Below, piece by piece: positions 23,690 to 34,580 of a stretch of 64,000 bases of DNA. The stretch spans positions 8,538,501 to 8,602,500 of the forward strand of contig JAPTOF010000001.1 of NCBI GenBank assembly GCA_028554755.1, in the 5' to 3' direction. The notes below the pieces were generated by a model. It worked only from the letters and a program-made list of their open reading frames with translations, ran no database searches and was not told the DNA's origin. The stretch comes from Cordia subcordata. Its lineage: Eukaryota > Streptophyta > Magnoliopsida > Boraginales > Cordiaceae. Each line of letters starts with the position of its first letter. Position 1 is the stretch's first letter. A program made the position numbers and the translations under genes.

Positions 23690-24265
23690 ATGGAACAAAC
23701 AAACATTTACAATTCTTCTCCCTACTCTCTCATGACGACTCTATTTTTTTTTCTCCTTTTCAGCCAAGCTCTTTCCGCAACTAAAGAACAGCGTCAATGG
23801 CGAGGCTATCTCAATTATACGCTAAATGGCCTGACAGTAGATCAAATATGGCCTCTTGTGGGAAATTATTGCGACCTTTTCAAAATCTTTCCTAAGCTTA
23901 TTACATCTTATTGTGTTAAAGGAGTCCCAAGACGGTCTGGACAAGTTCGTTACGTAATGTACGATAAACCAGGACCCCCTAGTCGCACTTTTACGGGCCG
24001 AGTCATTGGTTGGGAAAGCCACAAGCTGCTAAAAATAAGCCATAAAGAGCATTATGTGCATTATATTATGACGGGCAACAACTTTGTGATGTATAATTAT
24101 GTTGCAACCATGAACGTATCTCCAGCACCTAATGGAACCCTATATGAGTGGTTCTATAGAGTTGATCCCATCGATGAATATACTGCTGCCGGTTTCTATG
24201 GTCTACTTTCGCCCTTCTTCCGACGAGCTATGGAGAATGTCGAGAAAATATTGCGACCAACTTAG
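23690..24265 (+). CDS. Secreted LFS-like SRPBCC protein, gene B
   Basis: 191-residue intronless paralogue of A and D, clearly more diverged from them than they are from each other. It has a signal peptide of about 30 residues ending L-S-A before TKEQRQW. The SRPBCC domain keeps WPLVGNYCDLFKIF, GQVRY (R87), W108-E109-S-H111 and YEWFYRVDPIDEY. Cys61 and Cys75 are retained. Sequons are NYT at 42 and NGT near 148; the NFT site of A and D is TFT here. As in the other secreted members, His stands where LFS-like proteins have the KEK/KER Glu. The start is fixed by alignment with A and D and by the TATA position. Its 3' UTR is interrupted 56 bases after the stop by a LINE, which could alter transcript ends. 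Function is unknown. Confidence 0.93.
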   Translation: MEQTNIYNSSPYSLMTTLFFFLLFSQALSATKEQRQWRGYLNYTLNGLTVDQIWPLVGNYCDLFKIFPKLITSYCVKGVPRRSGQVRYVMYDKPGPPSRTFTGRVIGWESHKLLKISHKEHYVHYIMTGNNFVMYNYVATMNVSPAPNGTLYEWFYRVDPIDEYTAAGFYGLLSPFFRRAMENVEKILRPT

Positions 24266-24335
24266 GTATATTTTGGGTGAAAAAAGTCCATTGCTTCCTT
24301 AGATGAGTGGACTTCGATGGTATTGTTAAAATCTT

Positions 24336-26269
24336 TCTTTTTTTTTTGCGAGGCAAGTAAGTGTGGTTGTATTGCTATATGCAAAAAGTACAATTGTACA
24401 AAACATTTACAAAGGAACAAGCAAGGTCAACTTGCCTAATCAAAACATATTGTCAAGCTTCCACATATCTCCTATTACAATATTTGATCTGGTGGAAGGG
24501 AATTTTCTACCAGCATTAACTCTAAATCTAACATCACCGTAAATGGAGATAAAAATATTTTCCTCTATCTTGATTTCATTGTTGAAGATTCTTCTATTTC
24601 TCTCAAGCCAAATATGATAGACGCATGCTCCAAAGAAGTGCTTCAAGATAGTGGCCTTCAAGTTATTTTCAAGGGCATATGGGGTGATATAGGCAATGAT
24701 ATCATTCCACTCAATTATGTGTGAGGGACCTCCAATGAGTTGGAAGCCATGCCTCCAGATTCTTTGAGTGAAACTGAAGGAAAAGAAAAGGTGATCTCTT
24801 GTCTCGCAACCAAGATGGCAAAAAGTGCAAAGTGGATCAATATCCACATTCCAATGAAGAAGTTTGTATTTAGTGTTGAGCTTGTCGTTGAGTGTAAGCC
24901 AAGTGAAGAAACTATGTCTTGAGTAAAAGCCTTTGAACCAACTAATGTTATAACCCTCAAATTTCTCTTTTTTGTGTCGGATAAGCTCCCACGTGTTTTT
25001 AAAGAAGGAGCCATCAGGGGAGAGAGACCAAATGCATTTATCAAGAATTCCATTCTCAAGTAAAAAGGCGGTTGGCTGATTTGGTGCAAGTAAATGGGCC
25101 AAATCCATGAATCGTTGCAGTAGATTGAACTAACCTTTGCAAAGTTAGGTGCGTGAGAAAACGCATTGCTCCAATGAGGGGAAAGAACGCCAACAGGGTG
25201 CCAACAATCATGCCAAAAGGATGTGAGATTGCCACCTCCCAAAATGAATTTGATGTGCTTCCTTGCTTCGTCCCGAAATGATAAGAGACTTTTGAAAACC
25301 CAGCTTGCATCATGTGCACATGTAGTGGTCTATATAGACTCTCCCTTGATGTAATTAGTAAAGACCCAACGGCTCCAAAGAGATTCTTTATTGGCTAAAA
25401 TCCTCCAAAAGCATTTAAGCATGAAAGTATTGTTGATGTCTTCCAATCTCCGAATGCCAAGTCCGCCCTTCTCCAAAGGGTAGCAAATGTCTTTCCATGC
25501 GACTTTTGGACCCGTATCTCTCCAGAGAAATGATTTAAATTTGGTTTTAATAGCCTTCACAATATTCTTTGGGAGATGGATAGAACTTGCCCAAAAAAGC
25601 ACAAATTTGAGAGAGTGCGGATTTGATAAGTAGCATTCTTCCTACATAAAAGAGCCAAGTATTTGACCAGCTTCCAATTTTGCTATTAATCTTCTCAATG
25701 AGGGGGAGAAAATATGACTTTCTTAACTTTCTTGAAACAAGAGGAATCCCCAAGTATCTCAGAGGAAAAGTACCTTCCTTGAAACCCACTTCTTCCAAAA
25801 TAACATTCTTTTCTTTGTTTGAAATACCTCTAATGAAAATATTACTCTTCATGTTGTTAATTTTGAGCTCGGAGAAAGAAGAGAATGTGTTTAAAGTGTC
25901 AATGATGCATTTGACGGAGTTGATATTGCCTTTGCAAAAGATAAATAAGTCATCCTTAAAGCAAAAGTGATTGAGCTTTAGGGAAGAGTACTTTGGATGA
26001 TACCCAAATGTCGAGTTTTCAGCAAGCTTGTTGAGCATACAAGTGAGGACTTCCATAGAGATAACAAAAAGATAAGCTGAGAGGGGATCACCTTGTCTAA
26101 TGCCATTTTCACCTTGAAAATAGCCTTTAAAACCACCATTAAGGGAGATTGAATAGCTAGGAGAAGAGATGCAAGCCATAATTCATTTCACAAACTTTTT
26201 CGGAAATCTAAAAGCAAGGGGTGCCATTTCAATAAAGTAATTATGCCATTTCAATAAAGTAATAAAATA
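24336..26269 (-). mobile_element. 5'-truncated L1-type LINE inserted in the gene B 3' UTR
   Basis: The element is flanked by identical 14-base duplications ATTGTTAAAATCTT at 24322-24335 and 26270-26283. A T-run at 24338-24347 is its poly(A) tail read from the other strand. The flanking UTR rejoins perfectly when compared with the 3' UTR of gene D. On the minus strand it encodes, in broken frames, reverse-transcriptase pieces GIRQGDPLSAYLFVISMEVL and FCFKDDLFIF (about 25550-26180). Next come LRYLGIPLV and a zf-RVT segment, FFTWLTLNDKL...CTFC...ETRDHLFF (about 24780-24960). The catalytic box reads FKDD rather than F/YADD and several shifts are present, so it is dead. Confidence 0.93.
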
Positions 26270-26283
26270 ATTGTTAAAATCTT

Positions 26284-27868
26284 GTTTCCTAGGTAATTAT
26301 TTACTGCTTTGTATCATTGGGTATCAAGTAAATGACAACTATACCACTGGTTTAGTGAGATGTATGCCTTCATATGAGGGCCTCGTGATTAATTCTTTAT
26401 GCGTGTATTGTTCTATTGTGACCTTTGGTCTTTCTTTAAATAAAATGGCTATTATTTATTTGATGACTTTTCTACTTAGGACCTTGCTAAATAGCCAAAA
26501 AGTGTTGGCCAAAATGAATTTATGATAAGACAAAAAGACTTTTTTATCCATTAAAAATAAGTATGTCAAATTCTCTCTCTTCATTAAATATTTTTCTCTC
26601 TCTCTTTCCTCCTCTCATGAGTCATAAACGTCTCTCTCCTCATTTCACACACACTCTCTCCTTATTATTACACTACACATATTCTCTCTCTTCAAGTTCA
26701 CTTGTATTTATCTAGTTTTTTTTTTCTTTCAAAAATCATCTACTTCTTGTTTTTCAAAACTTTGGCTCCATAATTTCTTGTAAAATGAAAGTAATTTCAC
26801 AAAATCATCCATAATGAATCATGGTGCTCAAGATTTATGTTATAAACCTTTATGTTATAATATTAAGATCATAATTTAAATTTATAAATGTTAATATAAT
26901 TTATAAAAAGTAATTTAGTAGTTGATTATTATAATGTTTATGTTATTATGGAAAAATTTTATATTTTATTTTTAGAACACTTTTTTAAATGGCTACTCAA
27001 GTAGAAAAATAAAAAAAATGTTGCGCAACCATTTTCTAAGTATTAAAAGTGTAAGAGACAACTAGAGTCATCTTTTTCAATCATAAAAGACAAAGCTATC
27101 CATGGCCCAAAAAAATTGACTAAAAATATTTTTTCTTTAGCAAAGAAACATAATAAAGAAAAAAAGGTAAAAACATAATAGTAGTACAAAGGGGGGGGGG
27201 GGAAGTTAAGACATAAAGATAGGATATAAAAAAATTTTTAAAAAAAGGTAGGATAAAAAAGTTAAAATAAGACAATAATGCAAGGATAGACAAAAAACTA
27301 AAACACTAAACACTAGTTTGAAATATTAAATTCTAATCATTTTGAAAAAAACACACATTCAAATTCTAAAAATTAACATGAGAAACTATTTTCCTAAACA
27401 ATAAAATAAGAAGAAGTGGTGTTTTCATTATGCCAAAATATTAAAAGATAATTGAAAAGTTATTTTTTTAATTGTTACTAACCAGTGTCTAATTTTAGAA
27501 TATTGATTAAATAATTGTTATTAAAATTTTAATTTTACTAATGCTTTATCATCATCACCAGTGTCCAATTTTAGAATGTTGATAAAAAAATGGTATGTTC
27601 TTTTCTTATACTATGCTAAGTTTTGTTTTTTATTCAATATTTGTACAAACGGAACAATCTAATATTTTATAGTTGCTTCTTCAATTTTTTTTAATAAATT
27701 TAATAAACACCATTGTTTTTATTAACAAATTGATAAAAGAATTAAAAGGTAAACTAATTTATGACTAGGCAGTATATCACAATTATCATTTTTTGAAAAA
27801 AAAATAGTGTCATCTTTTTATTCTAAGATAAGTTTTGTTTCTCTTAATTCATTGATTTGTAAGTCTTA
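26284..27868. other. Rest of gene B 3' UTR, then AT-rich spacer
   Basis: 26284-26440 continues the 3' UTR of gene B (GTATCATTGGGTATCAAG.., CCACTGGTTTAGTGAGATG), matching D at 36735-36860. From 26460 to 27868 the DNA is strongly AT-rich with a G-run near 27191-27202. I recognise no gene in it. Confidence 0.6.
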
Positions 27869-28112
27869 GGGCTCGTTTGGATTGGCTTTTTTTCAAAAGC
27901 GTTTTTTTCAAAAGCGCTTTTTTCAACAGCTTCTGAAAAATAGCTTTTTTTTAGAAGCTGAAAATTTTGGCTTTTCAAAAAAGCTGTATTTGAGCTTATT
28001 TCAAAGTTTTAACTTTTTTGAAAGCCAAACCAAATAGTTATTGCAAATTTAATGTAACTTTTTCAAGAAAAAAAGTATTTTTTCTTAAAAAAAAGTCGGT
28101 CCAAACAGGCCC
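27869..28112. mobile_element. Tourist-like MITE, family 1
   Basis: The inverted ends are GGGCTCGTTTGGATTGGC and the inverse of GGGCCTGTTTGGACCGAC. TTA stands on both sides (27866-27868, 28113-28115). The interior contains GTTATTGCAAATTTAATGTA, a string shared in one or the other direction with copies at 42629, 52849 and 59194. Confidence 0.88.
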
Positions 28113-29596
28113 TTACACTGTCAAATTACAGGTATAAGAACATATTCTATTTTACCTAATTAAAAATCACATTTTCTCATATCCCTATTAAAACATGAAG
28201 TGTAAAATCATATACATAAATTAATTTTAAAAAATTCAAAATTATAAATAAAAATGACAATTTATCAAATACAGACCCCCCTTAATCCTATTTAGCTTGG
28301 TTAATGTGGACAATATTATATACTAGAAAATCCTTATTAATACTAATTTCTTAATTATGATATTATTTCAGATATGGACACCATATTTTTTTGAATAAGA
28401 GAATAAATTTGATTACATATCATGTATTATCATTTTCGTCTAAAAGTTATTAAAAATATATTTATAGGATGCTTATTAGTAATTTTTTTAAAAAAAATAA
28501 TAATCATTTTCAAGATGTTCTCAAAGATGCTATATTATCTTAAGTATCCTTTAATCTACGAACGAATTACTAATATATTTTATATATATATACACACACA
28601 CACACATATATATATATGTATGTATGTGTGTGTATGTATGTATGTAATTATTTTAGGAAAGAGATTTTGGGTCAACTGAAAAAAAATCACACACATACAT
28701 GCATATACATGCATATGTTACTGAGAAATCTCTCAAAACTTAATCTTTGCATTAATTAAACACCTTATTCATCTTTTTTTTTTCAAAAATTTGCATATTT
28801 TTCATTTCCAGCTAAAACTCAATATACTCTAAGAATTTGGTTGTTCTCACATCTTCTTTTTATTTCTTTTTCTTTTTGTCGTGGTTGTTCTATTTTAAAA
28901 AGTCAATAATTTATTCATTTTTTAATTCGGTTAAAAGGTGAATATGAGATTTTTTTAATGCTTCTGGAAGTTAAATATAATTTAAAATGTAATTTTGTTG
29001 TAATTTTATTATATTTTACAGTTGTAGCCTTCCTACCTTTACTCTTGTGTATGTGCTTTAGCTTGTACTAATATATAAGGCATAAGCTTCACTGTGCTTA
29101 GTTTTGATATAGTGAAAATATCAAAAGGCAAAAGCCTTTCTTTCCTTATAAGCATGGCATTAGAGGAAATATCAAAAGACAACTCCTTTCTTTAAATTTT
29201 CCATACATATACACACACACAAATACATGTTGGTTAATGCATTGGAAATGATAAAACATCTGTTGGTAGTTGGACATTCAATGATAAAAGAGAAACAAAA
29301 AAATTTAATTCAATTTTAACATTTTAATTTTTTATTAAGGGTAAGATAGATAATGAGAATGTTAAATTACAAATATATCCCCATTTTGGCCATTTTTGGC
29401 CAAGTTTTTTTGGCCACAAATTTTTTTCCTTCTACGTATACGACTGATCAATTATCTCATACAAACCGATAAAATTATTTCCATGAAATCAGTGTAGCTT
29501 CTCCCGCTCTCGCTTTCGCTCTCTTTTTTGGAAGGTGCAAATTCATGTGCTAGAAGTCAAACTATTCAGAAGAAAATAAGATCTGTCTAAAACTTA
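28113..29596. other. AT-rich spacer with microsatellites
   Basis: An (AT)/(AC)/(TATG) compound microsatellite lies at about 28583-28645. 29450-29590 is a displaced copy of the block found 3' of genes A and D. No gene. Confidence 0.5.
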
Positions 29597-29987
29597 GCCC
29601 CAGTTTGAATTGGCTTTGTTCATAAATAATACACATACATACATACATACATACATAAATACATACATATATGTATATATATATATATATATATCTTTTT
29701 CAATAAATATTTGGATTAGCACTACTAGAAATGGTCATATTTGTGATGTTATTTTTCGTCACGACATTTCATTCATTAATAGAACTTTTTATGTTCGAGA
29801 GGGAAATTTTTTATCTCGAATTTGAAATTTTTTTGTAGTCATATTTATAAAAAAAATTGAAACTTTGAAAAAAGTTTAATTTCAATTTTCTCTAGAAGTA
29901 AGAGATTTTTAGCTTCTTAAAAAAACATATTTTTCAAAAACTTTTTAAAAAAGTACTTTTGTAAAAAAAACTCAATTGAAATGAGCC
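29597..29987. mobile_element. Tourist-like MITE interrupted by microsatellite and a small CACTA-like piece
   Basis: Outer ends GCCCCAGTTTGAATTGGC and the inverse of GGCTCATTTCAATTGAG interrupt the 3' block that is continuous at 37070-37100; TTA-type flanks are at 29594-29596 and about 29989-29991. Inside are a (TACA)/(AT) repeat (29632-29695) and CACTACTAGAAATGG (29719) ... TTTTTTTGTAGT (about 29842), which resembles a very short CACTA-type MITE. Confidence 0.55.
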
Positions 29988-30085
29988 TTTAGTATTTGAT
30001 TCTTTCTAAAATAAATGCTCTAACTTCATTCGACCATTGACAATAATCTGACCAATCAACTAAATACTTCTGAAGCCACCTCTAT

Positions 30086-31682
30086 TGTTGGAAACTTGAC
30101 TATAAGGGTTTAATATAGAGGACAAACTCAGCTATCTACGCAGATGGGTCATTAAGAGTATGAGCTATGTCAGAGGAAGTATAATTGAGAGTGAGTGATT
30201 GAGTCAGTAGATAATTAAGTGTGATTTCGACCCTAGGATATAGATGATTAGGTATTTGATAGAGAATGTACCACTTGTTTCTAAACTGCAGCAGGCAAAT
30301 AGCAGATAAAGTCTTAGGTTGGTCAATAAAGCTGTTAAGAGAGTTATCATATCATATAGCATATAAAGATCTCCAACTTGCCAGATGGCATGTAAAGTTC
30401 TCTTAACTCAAAATATAGGAGACATGCATGAAATTATTTTGCATAGAAGATCAAAATTGTTTGATGACACTATCAATTTTTCGAGTGTTGGCATGTCCTT
30501 GAGTTAAAGAAGAACTTGATTTCTGTTGAATAGTTAGATTCTCGCAAATGCAGGTCTTATTAGAAGAAAGGATCATCTCTTAAAGAGTGGAGGTTCCCGA
30601 TTGCTCTTGAGAGAGTTCTTGATAGATGGGTTATATGTTCTTGATGGTAGTAAAAACAAGGATGTAGGGGCAGAAGATGGACAGAATGGTGTCATAGAGT
30701 GGGTGGAGCTACGTGGTGGTACTCTTGGGACTCTATAGGATGGAAGTGGAGGTTTGGTCTAGTTAACTAAGCAGGAGGAGATACAAGGTGAATGTGCATA
30801 TAAAGGTATACTATCTAAGGTCCTACTAAGTAAAGTAGACAAGATAAAGAATCCCTCAGGGATAGAACAAATGAGATGACTTATGCTTTGGCTGTTGTGG
30901 CAATGAGTGTGCACGAGCAAAGGTTTCTTGGTGAGACTGGAGATCGTTTAAAAGTGGCTCAATTAAGGAGCACTGTGAGTAAAGAGATGGGTTCTCTTTA
31001 TGGATTGGAGAACGAGGTGGAGCATGTGTGTGATGTTCCCAAGTCAAGTGGTATTAGCAACGAAGCTGAGGTGTTTCATTTGTGAGCAACCTGGATAGTA
31101 AGGATGCGGCACTACGAGAACGTTAAGGGGCAGTAAAGAGGTCACTCACATGACTACAAAGCATTGCATATGTGGGCAATGTGAAGTGATTAGCCCGGGG
31201 TAGTGCTAGTTGGCAAAGGAGAAAAGAATTGTGGTTGGTCGATAAGAAGTGAATATAGTCTAAGCTAGAGATTTGTTGTGTGTGGCCTATATTCTAATTG
31301 GTACCTGATAGATATGAGTCTTAGGACTTCTAGTCCTGTCATATTTGTAGTCCTATTATATATGAAGTCTCTAGGTTCATAAATAAGTGCTTAGCCTATT
31401 GTATTATTAGCGCAAAGGAAGAGAGTGATGTGAAATATAGTGCAGAGAATGATTAGAGTTAGAAATAATCATCTTGTATTCAAATATAACATTGCTTAAT
31501 AAAATTCACAAATTTTTCCGTGGAGTTGGAGTAAGACTAAACCACGTAAATCGTGCTTGTTAATTTCTCATTTATTTGTCACATGGTTATCTGTGGAGTT
31601 GGAGTAAGACTAAACCATCTAAATCGTGCTTGTTAATTTCTCATTTATTTGTCTCATTTTCACCTGTTTTATCCCAACAGCA
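30086..31682 (+). mobile_element. LTR-retrotransposon remnant (Copia-like)
   Basis: It starts TGTTGGAAACTTGAC and ends TATCCCAACA. The last part contains CCGTGGAGTTGGAGTAAGAC...CCACGTAAATCGTGC, a phrase typical near the end of plant Copia LTRs. This is duplicated in tandem (about 31515-31575 and 31590-31655, roughly 75-base period). A stretch near 30876-31085 reads as a short open frame without a recognisable domain. No target-site duplication was found. Confidence 0.42.
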
Positions 31683-32710
31683 ATCTCCCCTTTCAACCAA
31701 TCACAATTTTCTTATTTCCTAAATCCATACCCCAATGATCTTCCAACTTCGTGTGCTTATGTGTATACATATGTGCGTTGCGTTTGCGTGCATGCGTGTA
31801 TATATGTGTGTGTACACACATATGTACATATATGCATCCTTTCTTTGAAGCAATCAATCTAATTAATACTAAGTATGATAATGAATCAATTAGTTCTTAG
31901 AAATAGAAGCAAAGAACCTACTGAGACCCCAAATTAAAATATTAGATTTTAAGAAAAATATAAGCATCCTTTCTTTGACCTTCTCCCCTCAAAATAAATA
32001 TCCATTTTGAGCCAACCCACAGTCCAAGAGCACATGAATTGAAAATATAATTGAAGAATGCAAGAAACATGCATGTTAGACGCTAAGCATGCAAGACTTT
32101 AGTTGGCATTGGAGTCTTGAGTCTGTTTGTCTCTCGTGAGAAAATCGTGCAAAGCTCCTCAACTCTTTTTGTTTTTTTCGAATTTTTTATGTATTTTCTT
32201 TAAGAATGGCAACCAAGTCCCTGTTAAAACGCGCAAATTGGATTGACCCAACCTAGTAGGTTCAAATATGATTAGAAAAATATTTACATATTTGCTTATA
32301 ATGTATCTTGCATTCTTTACAAGACTTTCTCGAAAGTCTTTGGTTGGAGATTTGGAGGAAAAGCACCCGACTTGATCATTTGTGGTTTCTGTGAAATTTC
32401 CCTAACTCTTACCAAACTCCACCATCCTCATGAGCTTGCTTAATTTTTCAGGAGTGAAAAACGTTGCACAAAGTCATTCAATTTGTAATGGTCAGCCTCT
32501 ATGAAGAGTCTCGTGTTTTAAAATACATAAAAATTGTGACAGTGTTTGTATTACACTTTTTACATTTATCCACATTGAGCAAAAGTTAATAGCCCGCTTA
32601 TTAATAATATATAATCCGTATTATTGACTTACTATTTACACGTGAAAGTAGTCTATTATATATAAATTTTCTTAGCTGCTCGACGCTGACCTTTCATGAC
32701 AAAATTATTA
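31683..32710. repeat. Duplicated upstream spacer of pseudogene C
   Basis: 31715-31990 parallels 7455-7720 and 21235-21600. 32210-32400 parallels 170-310/1050-1110 and 7980-8440. 32500-32710 parallels the distal promoter of A, B and D (GCTGACCTTTCATGACAAAATTATTA). No gene. Confidence 0.62.
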
Positions 32711-34021
32711 GCGACCACTAGAGATGTTCATTGAAAATTATTCAGTCTAAAATAGAGTATTACTATTTTTTTGGAGAAAAAATTTTTCACTAATTTTTAC
32801 ACAATTCTCCAATGGGGAGTACAATTGGTTAATGAGAAACTTGGACAAAACCCCTTGGGGAATGGAGATCTCCAATTTAAGAAAATACATTAAAAGTAAA
32901 AACACATTAAAAATACACACACTAAACATACACTTGCAAAAAATAAATTGTTTATATTTTCTCTCGAAAAAAATTTTTCATTGTTCAGTTGTCACACTAA
33001 AAATCCAAGCTTTGGTGCCCCTATACCCGGCCCGAGTTGTCGGGTCCCGAACGCGGCCCCCTGGGACCCTACTCCTGGACCCTGACACCTCAAGACATAG
33101 CCCGGACCCCTGGGTCCCCGTCTCGTGCTCGAGCCTCCAGTGCCCCGGGACACCAAGAAGGAGTCCGCAGGCCCTCGAGTCCCGGCCCTTAGGTCCTAGC
33201 CCCCTGCGCTCGGGACCCCACTCTTGGCCCCCAGCCCTCGGCACCCTGAGACCCGGTGCTAAGCCCTTGATGCCCCGGGACCCTGAGGCCTTGCATGGGC
33301 CCTTTGGACTAGAGACGCGGCCCAGGCCCCCGAGTCCCGCCCCCAGTGCTCCGAGACCCTGCTCTTGGCCCCCGACCCGAGCCCTCCGAAATTCGGCCCG
33401 ATACCCAGGACGCAGCTTTGGCCCTTGGGTCCTGGGGCCGGCCCCTGACGTCCATGTCCATGAAGGCCACCTGGCACCCGAGATCCGGCCCTCGGCTCCC
33501 TGGGCCCTAGCAGCCAATACCCAACCGCCGGCCCCCTATGCCCAACACCCAACTGTTGGGGCACCGGGGCCCGAGGTGCCGTATGTGGAGTGTATGTAAT
33601 ACGTGTAGTCTGCGTAGCGGGTTAAATGTGTGTAGTGCGTGTAGTGTGTGTAATATGTAGTGTGTGAAATGTGTGTAATATATGTAGTGTTTGTAACAGG
33701 TGTAGTGTGTGTAGTGTGTATATTTGCCTTTTAAAAAATTTGTCTACTTAATTTTGGATAAATTGGATAATCTCCAAAATATACAATTTTATCCAATCTC
33801 CAACTTTTTTTCTCCAAAAATTCGCCATATCCAATCTTTTTTTTCCAATTAACCATTCTCCATATCCAATTTCTCCAAACTTCAAAAGTTTGGAGAAAAT
33901 ATTGTGAATCTCCAAGGATTTTTTTTCCAATTAACCATTCTCCATATCCAATTTTCCCAAACTTCAAAAGTTTGGAAAAAATATTGGGAATCCCCATGGA
34001 GTGAACACCCCTAGTGATCAC
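32711..34021. mobile_element. hAT-type non-autonomous transposon in the promoter of pseudogene C
   Basis: The element is 32719-34013 (1295 bases), with ends TAGAGATGTTCA and the inverse of TAGGGGTGTTCA. It is flanked by 8-base copies GCGACCAC (32711-32718) and GTGATCAC (34014-34021). The uninterrupted promoters of A and B carry a single GTGATCAC at this point, which proves the insertion. The interior has a GC-rich core (about 32995-33595), a GTGTAGTGTG-type repeat (33600-33720) and an approximately 100-base tandem duplication near the right end (about 33825-33990). No transposase is visible. Confidence 0.88.
32995..33595. repeat. GC-rich degenerate repeat core of the hAT element
   Basis: About 600 bases are very rich in C on this strand. 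They are built from irregular reiterations of motifs such as CCCGGGACCCTGAG, CTCGGGACCCC and CTTGGCCCCC, in a region otherwise about two-thirds A+T. Frames stay open on both strands simply because stop codons are rare in such composition; the resulting Pro/Arg/Gly-rich proteins show no domain. Confidence 0.85.
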
Positions 34022-34025
34022 TTCT

Positions 34026-34033
34026 CTATATAA
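34026..34033 (+). promoter_or_regulatory. Pseudogene C TATA box, separated from its upstream promoter
   Basis: CTATATAA sits 75 bases before the ATG of C. The sequence upstream of GTGATCAC that is conserved in A, B and D lies 1.3 kb away at 32600-32718 because of the hAT insertion. Confidence 0.75.
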
Positions 34034-34108
34034 GTGAGTCGAGACCACAAATGTTTTCCTCATTCTAGCCTACCCCGTTCCTCTAAAACCTCCCCCAAAA
34101 CAATAAAT

Positions 34109-34275
34109 ATGGAACAAAAAAACCTTTACAATTCTTCCCCCTACTCTCTCATGGCGACTCTTTTCTTTCTTCTCCTTTTCAGCCAAGCTATCTCGGCAAC
34201 TAAAGAACAGTGTTAGTGGTGAGGTTATCTCAATTATACGCTAAATGGCTACATAGTAGAACAAGTATGGCCTCT
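34109..34275 (+). pseudogene. LFS-like pseudogene C, nonsense-mutated and truncated
   Basis: The ATG and 35 codons are intact and encode the same signal peptide as A, B and D (MEQKNLYNSSPYSLMATLF...). The next codon is TAG (34214-34216), followed two codons later by TGA. Compared with A, the changes CGT to TGT, CAG to TAG, CGA to TGA and GGC to GGT are all C to T. Similarity continues through VEQVWPLV and stops at about 34275, where a short rearranged repeat of CTCTAGT begins. The rest of the gene is gone. It retains a TATA box but its promoter is split by a hAT element. Confidence 0.92.
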
Positions 34276-34292
34276 AGTTATCTAGTGGAGGT

Positions 34293-34323
34293 TATCTCCT
34301 TTTCAGCCAAGCTGTCTTGGCGG
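34293..34323 (+). pseudogene. Signal-peptide fragment of a paralogue joined to a CACTA end
   Basis: CTCCTTTTCAGCCAAGCTGT and following bases match the signal-peptide coding part of A and D (LLFSQAV). It lies directly before the CACTA-like sequence, indicating rearrangement or gene-fragment capture. Confidence 0.65.
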
Positions 34324-34580
34324 TAGCTAAAATTAGCGATCGCCTTGTCGGTAGCTAAATCTGTTGCTAACAGTTTTACGACCAATTCCAGGATTGCGTG
34401 TACAAGCGATTTTAGGGACCAACGAATGTTTTTAGCGACCGATTTCGAAATCGGTCGCTAATTTGAATTTAGCGACCGCTTACTTCAATCGCAAAATTGG
34501 TCGTTAATGCTATTTAGTGACCGATTTTGCAATTTAGCTAACGATTTTAGCGTTAGCAAAAGGCTTTTTTTCTTGTAGTG
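34324..34580. mobile_element. CACTA terminal fragment
   Basis: Repeated subterminal motifs (TTAGCGACCGATTT, GGTCGCTAA) occur in both directions, and the end TTTTCTTGTAGTG at 34580 is the inverse of CACTACAAGAAAA, a standard CACTA terminus. The other end was not found, so this is a partial copy replacing the body of pseudogene C. Confidence 0.78.

Noticed and set aside
24740..25970. Plus-strand frames across the LINE
   Set aside because: They are antisense shadows of the LINE reverse-transcriptase region.
28422..28679. Frame ending in a THTHIYICMYVCVCMY-type stretch
   Set aside because: It is generated by an (AT)/(AC)/(TATG) microsatellite.
30876..31085. Short frames on both strands in the Copia-like remnant
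   Set aside because: No recognisable gag, protease, integrase or RT motif, so kept only as part of the mobile-element remnant.
32832..33599. Long open frames on both strands (255 and 179 residues)
   Set aside because: They fall in the GC-rich repetitive core of the hAT element, where stop codons are rare. The translations are low-complexity Pro/Arg/Gly with no domain, and the frames exist on both strands at once.
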